Of a DNA stretch of 64,000 bases, positions 1-10,418 are shown piece after piece (position 1 is the stretch's first letter; the number at the start of each line of letters is the position of its first letter). The notes under the pieces were generated by a model, which saw only the letters and a program-made list of their open reading frames with translations, was not told the origin of the DNA and made no database searches. Location: contig NC_015684.1 in assembly GCF_000218565.1 (NCBI RefSeq), forward strand, positions 1,798,001-1,862,000, given 5' to 3'. The position numbers and the translations under genes are program-made. The stretch is from Afipia carboxidovorans OM5 (GTDB lineage: Bacteria > Pseudomonadota > Alphaproteobacteria > Rhizobiales > Xanthobacteraceae).

Positions 1-462
1 GATCTGCCAGCCGTCAATACGCTGGCGGCTGCCATTCACCCGGCCTACCCGGAGGAGGCTGCGGTGTTTGCCGAGCGCCTGCGGCTCTACCCACAGGGCT
101 GCTACGTGTTCGAGCATCACGTGAAGATCGCGGCGTATGTGGTGAGCCATCCATGGCACGATGGCGCGCTGCCCGCGCTGAATGCGCTGCTGGGAGGCCT
201 GCCCGCAAAGCCATCGACCTATTACATCCACGATATCGCGCTGCTGCCGCAGGTGCGGGGGCTCGGCGCGGCCGTGGAGATTGTGGCGAGGCTCGCCCTG
301 CAGGCGCGCGCTGAAAGCCTGCCGTCGCTGTCGCTGATTGCGGTCAATGGTTCGGCCGGGTTCTGGGAGCGGCAGGGATTTGTGCCGGTGACGGACCGGA
401 TGCTCGCAGCGAAGCTGCAGAGCTATGGTGCGGACGCACAGTTCATGGTGCGCGCGCTCTGA
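1..462 (+). CDS. GNAT-family N-acetyltransferase (3' part; start lies before the window)
   Basis: The frame is open from base 1 to the TGA at 460-462, so the true start is upstream of the window; a GTG at 64 is internal. The visible 153 residues end in a typical GNAT half-domain: a hydrophobic strand (HDIALLPQVRG) followed by the acetyl-CoA pyrophosphate loop V-R-G-L-G-A-A, a helix, then SLSLIAVNGSAGFWERQGF, which matches the last strand and helix of the fold. The family moves an acetyl group from acetyl-CoA to an amine; the substrate cannot be read. It is convergent with purF, with about 60 bp between stop codons. Confidence 0.8.
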   Translation, partial: DLPAVNTLAAAIHPAYPEEAAVFAERLRLYPQGCYVFEHHVKIAAYVVSHPWHDGALPALNALLGGLPAKPSTYYIHDIALLPQVRGLGAAVEIVARLALQARAESLPSLSLIAVNGSAGFWERQGFVPVTDRMLAAKLQSYGADAQFMVRAL

Positions 463-465
463 GGA

Positions 466-482
466 GCGGCGCCGCTTTTTCC
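466..482 (+). terminator. Possible weak intrinsic terminator after the acetyltransferase
   Basis: A short self-complementary GC run (AGCGGCGCCGCT) is followed by five T's just after the stop codon. Only a four-base-pair stem with a four-base loop can form, so this is weak. Confidence 0.3.
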
Positions 483-525
483 ATTCTTTGCGGAGACAGC
501 TTCCCGGCGTGGCTGCCCGAAAGCT

Positions 526-2031
<1,506 letters not shown>

Positions 2032-2110
2032 CGGTTCACCGAGCCTCCGCGACGTTGAGACGAGTTCTATCCGAAAGCAGCACCTTACATCCACCCTTGT
2101 GGTTCTAGAG

Positions 2111-2755
2111 TTAACGTCCTGCTGCCTTGCCGTCGATCAATGACTTCATGCCGTCACGCTCCGACTTGCCGTAGCCGCCCATATCCGAAGGGTTCTCGGT
2201 CCGGTTGTCCGGAGCGGCGTCGGCCGGTTCGTCATCCGGCTTGGTTTTCTTGAACTTCTTCAAGATGGTGTTTTCAGGATCGTCCGGCAAGAGCGTCATC
2301 AGCCAGTCGCCGGTTCCTTGCAGCACAACACGCGATTTTGCGCCACGAACCCAATCAGGCTGCTGCTTGTCGGGCACCAGCCATGTGAAAAACAGGAAGG
2401 CCACGACCATGATGAGAAGCCCGCGGGCAAGGCCGAACAGGAAGCCCAGCGTGCGATCGAGCGCGCCGATTCGCGAATCGAGGATCATGTCCGAGATACG
2501 CACGGTGATGATCGACACCACGATCAGCGTGACGATGAAGATGCCGGCAACGACGGCGATGGTCGCGAGCGTGTCGCTTGCGATGTAGGTCTTCGCGGTC
2601 GGAAGCAGCTTCTGGTAGGCGTAGAGCGTGGTCAGCGCCGCCGCGCCCCAGGCCGTGATCGACAGGATTTCGCGCACGAAGCCCCGGATCATCGCGAGCA
2701 GACCGGACAGCATCAGAACGGCGAGGACGATGATATCGAGAAGCGTGATCGGCAT
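2111..2755 (-). CDS. cvpA: CvpA family membrane protein
   Basis: 214 residues starting MPITLLDI, with four hydrophobic segments at about 4-25, 30-50, 65-88 and 102-130, then a charged hydrophilic tail rich in D, E, K and P. This is the CvpA fold. In enterobacteria cvpA lies beside purF and is linked to colicin V production and envelope stress; the molecular function is not settled. Here too it sits directly upstream of purF, 80 bp away on the same strand. A longer upstream reading to 2845 is unlikely because it would put a hydrophilic stretch before the first membrane segment. Confidence 0.92.
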   Translation of the reverse strand: MPITLLDIIVLAVLMLSGLLAMIRGFVREILSITAWGAAALTTLYAYQKLLPTAKTYIASDTLATIAVVAGIFIVTLIVVSIITVRISDMILDSRIGALDRTLGFLFGLARGLLIMVVAFLFFTWLVPDKQQPDWVRGAKSRVVLQGTGDWLMTLLPDDPENTILKKFKKTKPDDEPADAAPDNRTENPSDMGGYGKSERDGMKSLIDGKAAGR

Positions 2756-2982
2756 CAGAGAGGCTGTTCCGGTTGTGGCGTGGGTCCGAATCGATGGGCC
2801 TGCCGGGTTCCAGAAGACGGTGTCGGGACGCGGGCTGCAAGCCACGCGGCGGTTGTATAACCAGCCATTTTCCGGGCGTCACGCGGTGCAGCATCACGCG
2901 GGCGGCAAAATGGCCGATTACGGCTGATTTTTCGCCGCCTGTGGCTTTTCAAACCGCTTTTACGTGAGGGCGACGGTGAAGC

Positions 2983-4395
2983 TCACGCTTGCGCGGCGGG
3001 GCGCAGCCGTTTCTCGCTGCGTGCCGCGATTTCGGCGACCAGCGAGGTGAGCGAACCGACGCTGTTAAGGCTGAGCCCGCCATCGGACGCGCCGGTCTCG
3101 CCGCGCGGCGCCTCCGGCAGCACGGCGCGGGCGAAGCCGAGTTTCGCAGCCTCTTTCAGTCGGGCGGAGGACTGCGCTACCGGCCGCACGGCACCCGATA
3201 GTGAGATTTCGCCGAAATAGACGGCATCGACCGGCAGCGGCGCGTTGGCGAGCGAGGAGACGAGCGCGGCAGCAGCAGCCAAGTCCGCGGCAGGCTCCTG
3301 AATGCGCAGGCCGCCCGCGACGTTGAGATAGACGTCGTGGCCCGAGAGCTTGATGCCGCAATGAGCTTCCAGCACGGCGAGCACCATCGATAACCGGCTG
3401 GGGTCCCAGCCGACCACGGCGCGACGGGGTGTGCCGAGCGAGGTCGGCGCGACGAGCGCCTGCAACTCGACCAGCACGGGGCGGGTGCCCTCGATGCCTG
3501 CGAATACGGCGGTGCCGGGGCTGCCGAGGTCGCGCTCGGAAAGAAAGAGTTCGGACGGGTTGGTGACCTCGCGCAGGCCAAGCCCGGTCATCTCGAACAC
3601 ACCGATCTCGTCGGTCGGGCCGAAACGGTTCTTCACCGAGCGCAGGATGCGGAACTGCTGCGAGCCTTCGCCTTCAAATGAAAGCACGGCATCGACCATG
3701 TGCTCGACCACGCGGGGGCCCGCGATCTGGCCATCCTTGGTGACATGGCCGACGAGAATGAGTGCCGCGCCGGACTTCTTGGCGAAGCGAATGAGCGCCT
3801 GTGCCGAGGCGCGGACCTGCGTCACCGTACCGGGCGCGGATTCGACGGTGTCGGTCCACATGGTCTGGATCGAGTCGATCACGACGAGGCGGGGAGGCGT
3901 GCCTTCTGAAAGGGTTGCGATGATGTCTTCAACCGATGTCTCGGCCGCAAGCTGCACGGCGGCATCCGCAAGGCCAAGCCGCGCGGCGCGCAACCGCACC
4001 TGCGCCACGGCTTCCTCGCCGGAGATGTAGACGGCGCGATGGCCCGCGCGGGCGAGAAGGCTCGCCGCCTGGGTGAGCAGCGTCGATTTGCCGATGCCGG
4101 GATCGCCGCCGACGAGCAGCACCGAGCCGCGCACGAAGCCACCGCCGGTGACGCGGTCGAGTTCCGCCATGCCGGAAGGCAGACGCGGGGCCTGCTGCGA
4201 TTCTCCGGTCAGCGATTCCAGTGTGAACAGGCGGCCCTTGCGCTTCGGACGGATGCTTGCGGGCATCGCCGTGGCCGCAATCGAATCCTCCTCGGAGAGC
4301 GTGTTCCACTCGCCGCAGCCTTCGCACTTGCCCTGCCACTTGGTGTAGGCGGAACCGCAGTTTTGACAGACGAAAGAGGGGACGTGTTTGGCCAT
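2983..4395 (-). CDS. radA: DNA repair protein RadA (Sms)
   Basis: 470 residues, usual for RadA, a RecA-like ATPase and helicase that promotes branch migration in recombinational repair. Domains in order: a C4 zinc finger near the N-terminus (CQNCG ... CEGCGEWN), a RecA-type ATPase with Walker A GGDPGIGKST at about 93-102, the RadA-specific KNRFG motif at about 254, and a C-terminal Lon-protease-like domain (LNVAGGLRIQEPAADLAAA). All key motifs are intact. It lies between alr and cvpA on the minus strand with short spacers, so co-transcription is likely. Confidence 0.97.
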   Translation of the reverse strand: MAKHVPSFVCQNCGSAYTKWQGKCEGCGEWNTLSEEDSIAATAMPASIRPKRKGRLFTLESLTGESQQAPRLPSGMAELDRVTGGGFVRGSVLLVGGDPGIGKSTLLTQAASLLARAGHRAVYISGEEAVAQVRLRAARLGLADAAVQLAAETSVEDIIATLSEGTPPRLVVIDSIQTMWTDTVESAPGTVTQVRASAQALIRFAKKSGAALILVGHVTKDGQIAGPRVVEHMVDAVLSFEGEGSQQFRILRSVKNRFGPTDEIGVFEMTGLGLREVTNPSELFLSERDLGSPGTAVFAGIEGTRPVLVELQALVAPTSLGTPRRAVVGWDPSRLSMVLAVLEAHCGIKLSGHDVYLNVAGGLRIQEPAADLAAAAALVSSLANAPLPVDAVYFGEISLSGAVRPVAQSSARLKEAAKLGFARAVLPEAPRGETGASDGGLSLNSVGSLTSLVAEIAARSEKRLRPAAQA

Positions 4396-4474
4396 CTGAG
4401 CCCTGCACTAATGTGTTCTTATTTTGTTCTTATTCGCGTAAGGAAGTCAAGCCGTGGGTTGGACCTTGAGCCAC

Positions 4475-5713
4475 TCAGGCCGATGCGCCTTCCGGGTCGG
4501 CCGGGGACTTCTCGGGCTCTGTCGCCGGCTTCTCCGCAGCCGTCTTGGACCCGGGTACTGCGCCGCGATAGTCGCGCGCATAGCGGTGACCAAGGCTGGT
4601 CAGCACCTCGTAGCCGATGGTGCCGAAATGGTGGCTGAGCTCGTCCGCGGTGATGCCGTCGCCGATCAGCGTGACGAAGTGGCCGCGGCGAACCGCGCCA
4701 TGCGGCACGTCGGTGATGTCGATCGCCATCAGGTCCATGGAGACGCGGCCGACGATGGGGCAGCGCTGGCCCGCGACAACGACCTGCGCGCTGCGGGTGC
4801 CTTCGATGCCGCTCGCCGCACGGAAATAGCCGTCGGCATATCCGGCGCTGACGATCGCAAGCCGCGTCGGCCGCTTGGCGTGCCACAGCGCGCCATAGCC
4901 GACTGTTTCGTCCTTCGGCACGCTGCGGATCTGGGCGATGCGGACCTTGAGGCCGATCACCGGCTGCATCGGGTTGTCGGAGCCGGGCGTCGGGTTGAGG
5001 CCGTAGAGCGCGGCACCGGGGCGCGCCAGATCCATGTGAAAGTGCGGTCCGAGGAAGATGCCGGAAGAATTCACCAGCGAGGCGGGAACGCCACTGAATT
5101 CGGAGGCGACATCGCGGAAGGCCGCAAGCTGGCGGCCGTTCATCGGGTTGGCGACATCCTCGGCGCAGGCGAGATGGCTCAGCACAAGCGCAATGCCGTG
5201 ATCGGGCTCGCGAATGCGCGGGGCCAGTCCGCGCGCCTCGTCGGGGTTGAGGCCGAGACGGTTCATGCCGGTGTTGATCTGCAGCGCCGCCTGTCCGCGC
5301 CAGCCGCGGGTGCGGCGGAAGGCGTCCCATTCGGCAAGCTCGTTGAGATCGCCGATCACCGGACGGGCATCGATCTTCGCAAAGTCGTCACCGCAATTCG
5401 CGAACAGGCCGTTGAGCACGTAGATCACGGCCTTCGGCGCGGCTTCGCGGGCCTGCTTCGCCTCGGCAAGCGTGGCGACGAAAAACGTCTTGCAGCCGGC
5501 GCTCGCGAGCTTGCGCGTGACGGGTGTGAGACCGCAGCCATAGGCGTCGGCCTTGATGACGGCCGAACACTCCGCAGGCACGGTGCGGCTTTCGAGCGCC
5601 TTCCAGTTCGCCACGATGGCGTCGAGGTCAATGGTGAGAACGCCGGGCGTGACCTGCAGCGTGTGGGAATCGAGGCCGATGTCGGCGGCGGTGGGATGCG
5701 AAGCAGATGTCAT
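4475..5713 (-). CDS. alr: Alanine racemase
   Basis: Converts L-alanine to D-alanine for peptidoglycan using pyridoxal phosphate. 412 residues. The PLP-binding lysine is Lys54 in AVIKADAYGCG. The second catalytic base lies in the C-terminal part, around VGYGALWHA and AGYADGYFRA. The last 30 or so residues (AAEKPATEPEKSPADPEG) form a low-complexity acidic extension beyond the usual end at about 380. It sits between dnaB and radA, with 60 and 79 bp spacers, an order seen in related alphaproteobacteria. Confidence 0.96.
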   Translation of the reverse strand: MTSASHPTAADIGLDSHTLQVTPGVLTIDLDAIVANWKALESRTVPAECSAVIKADAYGCGLTPVTRKLASAGCKTFFVATLAEAKQAREAAPKAVIYVLNGLFANCGDDFAKIDARPVIGDLNELAEWDAFRRTRGWRGQAALQINTGMNRLGLNPDEARGLAPRIREPDHGIALVLSHLACAEDVANPMNGRQLAAFRDVASEFSGVPASLVNSSGIFLGPHFHMDLARPGAALYGLNPTPGSDNPMQPVIGLKVRIAQIRSVPKDETVGYGALWHAKRPTRLAIVSAGYADGYFRAASGIEGTRSAQVVVAGQRCPIVGRVSMDLMAIDITDVPHGAVRRGHFVTLIGDGITADELSHHFGTIGYEVLTSLGHRYARDYRGAVPGSKTAAEKPATEPEKSPADPEGASA

Positions 5714-5773
5714 CGAGAAAGAGGGCCCGGCAGCGAATGTCAGTCCCTCATATCATGCTTCGGGCGATAAAGA

Positions 5774-7270
5774 TCAAATATGGGCGGGAAGCTGGTCTTC
5801 GTCGGCGAGATCGCCGAACCGCGTCACGCTCGAATCGAAATGCAGCTTGATGGTGCCCGTCGGGCCGTGGCGTTGCTTGCCGATGATGACCTCGGCCTTG
5901 CCGTGGACCAGCGACATTTCCAGTTGCCACTTTTCGTATTCCGGCGTGCCGATCTTCGGTTCCTTATTCTGCAGATAATATTCCTCGCGGAACACGAACA
6001 GCACCACGTCGGCGTCCTGCTCGATCGAACCGGATTCGCGAAGGTCGGCGAGTTGCGGGCGCTTGTCGTCGCGCGCTTCGACCTGACGCGAGAGCTGCGA
6101 CAGTGCGATGATCGGGATGTTCAGTTCCTTCGCCAGCGCCTTCAGGCTCGTGGTGATCTCGGTGACTTCCTGCACGCGGTTGTCGGAGCGCTTGCCGGAA
6201 CCGGAGAGGAGCTGGATGTAGTCGATGATCAGAAGGTCGAGGCCCTTCTGCCGCTTCAGCCGCCGCGCGCGCGCCATCACCTGGGCAATCGACAGGCCGC
6301 CGGTGTCGTCGACGTGGAAGGGCAGGTGCTGCATCTCGATCGCGTGATCGCGGATCTTCTCGAAATCGTTCTCGGTGATGCCGCCGCGGCGGATCATGCT
6401 CGATGAAATGCCGGTGCGCTCAGAGAGGATACGGGTGGCGAGCTGTTCGGCCGACATTTCCAGCGAGAAGAAGCCGACCACGCCGCCGTTGACGGACTTC
6501 GTGGTGCCGTCGGGCTGCAGTTCGCCTTCCCAGGCGCGCGCGACGTTGTAAGCGATGTTGGTGGCGAGCGCGGTCTTGCCCATTGCCGGGCGGCCGGCGA
6601 GGATGATGAGGTCGGACGCCTGCAGGCCGCCGAGCTTGGTGTCCATGTCGCGCAGGCCGGAGGCGAGGCCGGACAGATTGCCGACGCGCTCATAGGCGCG
6701 GGCGGCCATGTCGATCGCAACCGTCAGCGCCTGCCCGAATTTCTGGAAGCCGCCGTCATACTGCCCCTGTTCCGCCAACTCGTAGAGCCGCCGTTCGGCA
6801 TCCTCGATCTGGGCGCGGGGGGCGAAGTCGACCGGTGCGTCATAGGCGACGTTGACCATGTCCTCGCCGATGCGGATCAGGTCGCGGCGCTGCGACAGGT
6901 CATAAATGGTCCGGCCGTAATCCTGAGCATTGATGATGGTGGTGGCTTCCGCCGCGAGGCGGGCGAGGTACTGGCTGACCGTGATGCCGCCGAGATCGGT
7001 GTCGGCGGGCAGGAAGGTTTTCAGCGTCACCGGGGTCGCGACCTTGCCGGCGCGGATCAGGCTCGACGCCGTCTCGAAGATCAACTGATGGATCGGCTCG
7101 TAGAAGTGCTTCTGCTCGAGAAAATCCGAGACGCGGTAGAACGCATCGTTGTTGACGAGGATCGCGCCGAGCAGGCTCTGCTCTGCCTCGATGTTATGCG
7201 GCGCGCTGCGGTAGGCCGGTGCGCCGGCTTCAGGCGCAAGCTTGACAATGTTCGAGTCGGAAACGGCCAT
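5774..7270 (-). CDS. dnaB: Replicative DNA helicase DnaB
   Basis: 498 residues. Hexameric 5'-3' helicase of the replication fork. The N-terminal DnaB domain (APHNIEAEQSLLGAIL) is followed by the RecA-like C-terminal domain with Walker A AGRPAMGKTALA at about 219-230, the FFSLEMS motif, and LLIIDYIQLL as Walker B. No intein is present. The start MAVSDSNIV (7270) is preferred; an in-frame start 17 codons earlier would add residues not typical of the family. First gene of the minus-strand run. In relatives dnaB usually follows rplI, but here cfa and a cytochrome gene lie between them. Confidence 0.97.
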   Translation of the reverse strand: MAVSDSNIVKLAPEAGAPAYRSAPHNIEAEQSLLGAILVNNDAFYRVSDFLEQKHFYEPIHQLIFETASSLIRAGKVATPVTLKTFLPADTDLGGITVSQYLARLAAEATTIINAQDYGRTIYDLSQRRDLIRIGEDMVNVAYDAPVDFAPRAQIEDAERRLYELAEQGQYDGGFQKFGQALTVAIDMAARAYERVGNLSGLASGLRDMDTKLGGLQASDLIILAGRPAMGKTALATNIAYNVARAWEGELQPDGTTKSVNGGVVGFFSLEMSAEQLATRILSERTGISSSMIRRGGITENDFEKIRDHAIEMQHLPFHVDDTGGLSIAQVMARARRLKRQKGLDLLIIDYIQLLSGSGKRSDNRVQEVTEITTSLKALAKELNIPIIALSQLSRQVEARDDKRPQLADLRESGSIEQDADVVLFVFREEYYLQNKEPKIGTPEYEKWQLEMSLVHGKAEVIIGKQRHGPTGTIKLHFDSSVTRFGDLADEDQLPAHI

Positions 7271-7415
7271 AGCGGTCGAATGCACTTTCAATTCGGCAAA
7301 TGCGGGGCATTCATCAAGCACCGCTTTGCAGAGGGGGTAAGGGGAAGCTTTTACTTGTGCCCGATTCTCACATGACGAGAATAATCGGGAGAAACCTTAT
7401 AGGCCGCTTGACGGT

Positions 7416-8666
7416 CTATTCGCCAGCCTGCTGCAGAGGCGTTCCCTTGGAGGCCTCGATCACCCGCAACCGCTGTTCCTCCTGCGCGATGTAGTCGCGC
7501 GTGATCGGCACCACGCCCTGGCGCTTGCTGATCTGAATCTGGAACACCATCATATTCTGCTTGCGGAAACTCATCTCCGAGGAGGCGAGGTAGAATCGCC
7601 ACATCCGCACGAATCGCTCGTCATAGATCTGTGCCGCTTCGTCCTGACGGGCGAGGAACCGTTCGTGCCAGGCCTTCAGCGTCTCGGCGTAGTGCAGGCG
7701 CAGGATTTCGATGTCATCGACAAGAAGGCCGGCGCGCTCGATCGCGGGCAGCACCTCCGACAGCGCCGGGATGTAGCCGCCGGGGAAAATATACTTCGCG
7801 ATCCACGGGTTGGTGATGTCGGGTCCCTCGGAGCGGCCGATCGCGTGCAGCACCATCACGCCGTCGTCGGTGAGAAGCTCTGCGCAGCGCCGGAAATAGG
7901 TGTGGTAGTGGTCGATGCCGACATGCTCGAACATACCGACCGAGACGATCCGGTCGAACGGGCCCGGTATCTTGCGGTAGTCCTCGAGCAGGAACCTGGC
8001 GCGCTGGGCGAGGCCCTTCGCCTTGGCGCGCTGGTTCGACATCTCAAACTGTTCGTTGGACAAGGTGACGCCGGTGACCATGCCGCCGGCAATCTCCGCG
8101 ATATAGAGTCCGAGTCCGCCCCAGCCGGAGCCGATGTCGAGCACACGCTGATCGGGCTTCACCAACAACTTGGCGGTGACGTGGCGGCGCTTTGCGAGCT
8201 GGGCCTCGTCGAGCGTCATGTCGGGGCGCTCGAAATAGGCGCAGCTATATTGCCGGTCGGAATCGAGGAACAGCGAGTAGAGGCGGCTGTCGAGGTCGTA
8301 GTGACTCTGGATGCGCCGCTTCGCCAGACCCATCGGATTGAACTGGTGCCAGCGGCGGACCAGATAACGCTGCCAGTGCAGAAGCTTTGCCAGCCGCGGC
8401 AGGTCGTAGGGCTGGGCCAGGGCGACAGCGAGCACGTCGGTGATCGATCCCTGTTCGATCACGAGTTCGCCGTCCATGTAGATTTCGCCGAACGCCATTT
8501 CGGGGTCGAGCAGCAGGCGGCGCTGAGCGGAGGCTGTGGTGAAGCGTACCGTGACAGGGGTGCCGGTTCCGTCGCCGCAGGTGAAGGAGTCCCCGGCAGC
8601 GGTGATGAAGGTGATCGAGCCGAAACGGAAAAACCGGCGGAGAGCGGATTTCAGCAAAGAGCTCAT
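7416..8666 (-). CDS. cfa: Cyclopropane-fatty-acyl-phospholipid synthase family methyltransferase
   Basis: 416 residues. Family members transfer a methylene from S-adenosylmethionine across a double bond of membrane phospholipid acyl chains. An N-terminal substrate-binding domain (about 1-110) precedes a class I methyltransferase domain with SAM motif VLDIGSGWGGLGLYIA at about 172-187, EDYRKIPGPFDRIVSVGMFEHV, and a late FPGGYIP segment typical of CFA synthases. It lies alone between dnaB (same strand, 145 bp) and a plus-strand cytochrome gene. The exact product, cyclopropane or another methylated fatty acid, cannot be settled from sequence alone. Confidence 0.88.
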   Translation of the reverse strand: MSSLLKSALRRFFRFGSITFITAAGDSFTCGDGTGTPVTVRFTTASAQRRLLLDPEMAFGEIYMDGELVIEQGSITDVLAVALAQPYDLPRLAKLLHWQRYLVRRWHQFNPMGLAKRRIQSHYDLDSRLYSLFLDSDRQYSCAYFERPDMTLDEAQLAKRRHVTAKLLVKPDQRVLDIGSGWGGLGLYIAEIAGGMVTGVTLSNEQFEMSNQRAKAKGLAQRARFLLEDYRKIPGPFDRIVSVGMFEHVGIDHYHTYFRRCAELLTDDGVMVLHAIGRSEGPDITNPWIAKYIFPGGYIPALSEVLPAIERAGLLVDDIEILRLHYAETLKAWHERFLARQDEAAQIYDERFVRMWRFYLASSEMSFRKQNMMVFQIQISKRQGVVPITRDYIAQEEQRLRVIEASKGTPLQQAGE

Positions 8667-8900
8667 CGGAAGCGATCCTGCGGTAGTATCCTATTCCTGA
8701 TAAGAGGAGAGCGATCGGTGGATTTTTGACCTTCTTGGCGGTCGCTTCAAGTGTGAAGAGGTCAGTTGGTCGCGCCGAAGATGTTGCGACTGTGTCCATT
8801 CTCGCCGTTTTCATTCGGCGGATAATCCGCTAAGGATGGCTCCACGGTCATTTCGCCTCCCGGCGACGACGCCGGTCGAGGCTTTTCTGGAGATATATAG

Positions 8901-9635
8901 ATGTCGAGCCGAACGCTTGCTCTGGCGGCGGTAGCGCTTTGGGCATGCGCTGCCGTTCCCGCGGCGGCGCAGAATCTTGAGGCAGGTAAAACCCCGACCC
9001 AGATTTTCGCATCGACATGCGCGGCCTGCCACAAGAGCCCGCGCGGGCTCCTCAAGACGGTTTCGCCGGGCGCATTGCCGGGCTTCCTGCGTCAACACTA
9101 CACGACGAGCACGAGCATGGCGGGGGCGATGAGCTCCTATGTTCTGTCGAACGGCGCCGCCGAACGGCCGGCCGCCGAGAGGCCCGCGCCGAGCCGTGCC
9201 GCCACGCCGCCAAGGAGTGAGCCTGCGCCCGAGGCGGAGACGAGGCAGAAGCCGAAGGCCGAGAGGCGCAAGCCTGCTGCGGCCGAGGGTGAGGCGGGCG
9301 AGCCGAAGCCTGCTGCCAGACCGGCCGCGAAGCCGCCGGCCAAGCCGTCGGTTGCGGCGGAGCCTGCAGCAACGCCGAAGCCGGATGATGCGCCAGCGGC
9401 CGAGACCAAGCCTCCCGCCGAGGTCCCGACCGCCGCGGAGAAGCCTGCAGAGGCTGGAACACCGGCAGCTTCCGAGAGCGCGCCCGCGCCCAAGGAGCCC
9501 GAGGCGGCAAAGCCCGCACCGTCATCCAACATGCCGGTGTTCGAGCTCGACAAATCGTCGTCGAAGCCGGATGCGGCCGAGAAGCCGGCCGACTCCGCGC
9601 CTGCGCCGAAGAGCGACACGCCGGCCTCGAACTAA
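8901..9635 (+). CDS. Exported c-type cytochrome-like protein with a long Ala/Pro/Glu-rich tail
   Basis: 244 residues. Residues 1-23 form a signal peptide ending AAA. One haem-attachment motif, CAACH, is at 40-44, followed by about 45 residues of compact sequence with Met candidates for the second ligand (STSMAGAMSSYVLS). From about residue 95 to the end the protein is low complexity: alternating A, P, E, K and T, likely unstructured in the periplasm. The cytochrome core is shorter than a normal class I domain, so electron transfer is inferred from the motif alone. ATG 8901 is preceded by TGGAGA. It is flanked by minus-strand genes, so it has its own promoter. Confidence 0.75.
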   Translation: MSSRTLALAAVALWACAAVPAAAQNLEAGKTPTQIFASTCAACHKSPRGLLKTVSPGALPGFLRQHYTTSTSMAGAMSSYVLSNGAAERPAAERPAPSRAATPPRSEPAPEAETRQKPKAERRKPAAAEGEAGEPKPAARPAAKPPAKPSVAAEPAATPKPDDAPAAETKPPAEVPTAAEKPAEAGTPAASESAPAPKEPEAAKPAPSSNMPVFELDKSSSKPDAAEKPADSAPAPKSDTPASN

Positions 9636-9710
9636 GACTGGGTTATGCCCGCCGGCTGCTTACAGAGCGACCTGCCGAGTGCGGCGCCTTCCTTCATCAG
9701 CGCCATAAAA

Positions 9711-9736
9711 AATCCGGCCCGTTTCCGGGCCGGATT
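9711..9736 (-). terminator. Intrinsic terminator of the rpsF-rplI operon
   Basis: A perfect 10-bp stem (AATCCGGCCC / GGGCCGGATT) with loop GTTTCC. Read on the minus strand it is followed directly by six T's, and it lies about 27 bp past the rplI stop. It may also slow transcription from the opposite cytochrome gene. Confidence 0.85.
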
Positions 9737-9762
9737 GATGTCACGCCAATGCGCGTGCGGGC

Positions 9763-10362
9763 TTACTGCTGCTCGCTTGCGGCCTCGGTTTCCGGCGTCT
9801 CGTCCTGAGCTTCCGGATCGAAGAACTCGCCGGCCGCTGCGATCGCTTCCGCTGCAGCGTCCTGATCTTCCTGACGCGAGTTGATGTCTTCGCCGCGGTT
9901 GATCCGCTCGGCCTCGGCCTCGCTGCGGGCCACGGTGGCGGTCACATGAATTTCGACCTCGGGATGGACAGCGATCGTGATCTTGTGCTGGCCAATCTCC
10001 TTGATCGGGTGCTCGAGCAGAACCTGATGGCGGCTGAGCGAAACGCCGTCGGCAGCGAGCGCCGCCATGATGTCGCGCACCGAGACCGATCCGTAGAGCT
10101 GGCCGCCTTCGGAAGCCTGACGGATGATGACGACGTTGCGGCCTTCGATCTTCTCGGCGACCTTGGCGGCTTCGCCCTTCGCGGCAATGTTCTTCGCCTC
10201 GAGGTCGGCCTTCATGCCCTCATACTTGGCGCGGTTGTCGGCGGTGGCGCGCAGTGCCTTGTGGCGCTTCAGCAGGAAATTGCGGGCATAGCCGTTCTTG
10301 ACGGTGACGATGTCGCCCATCTGGCCGAGTTTGGCGACGCGTTCGAGCAGAATGACTTCCAT
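9763..10362 (-). CDS. rplI: 50S ribosomal protein L9
   Basis: 199 residues against about 150 in Escherichia coli. The N-terminal rRNA-binding domain starts MEVILLERV and has NGYARNFLLKRHKALRAT; a long connecting helix and a C-terminal domain (EVEIHVTATVARS) follow. The last 50 or so residues are a strongly acidic, glutamine-containing tail, common in alphaproteobacterial L9. The start is fixed by AAGGAG seven bases upstream of ATG 10362. Last gene of the rpsF operon, followed by a clear terminator. Confidence 0.97.
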   Translation of the reverse strand: MEVILLERVAKLGQMGDIVTVKNGYARNFLLKRHKALRATADNRAKYEGMKADLEAKNIAAKGEAAKVAEKIEGRNVVIIRQASEGGQLYGSVSVRDIMAALAADGVSLSRHQVLLEHPIKEIGQHKITIAVHPEVEIHVTATVARSEAEAERINRGEDINSRQEDQDAAAEAIAAAGEFFDPEAQDETPETEAASEQQ

Positions 10363-10418
10363 GATGTTCTCCTTGAGAAAAAGTTGGATAGGGGTCTGTG
10401 TTGAAGTGAAAGGTGAAC

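Noticed and set aside
9137..9619. Gly/Ala/Ser-rich minus-strand frame opposite the cytochrome tail
   Set aside because: It is the complement of the low-complexity Ala/Pro tail; no start signal and no family.
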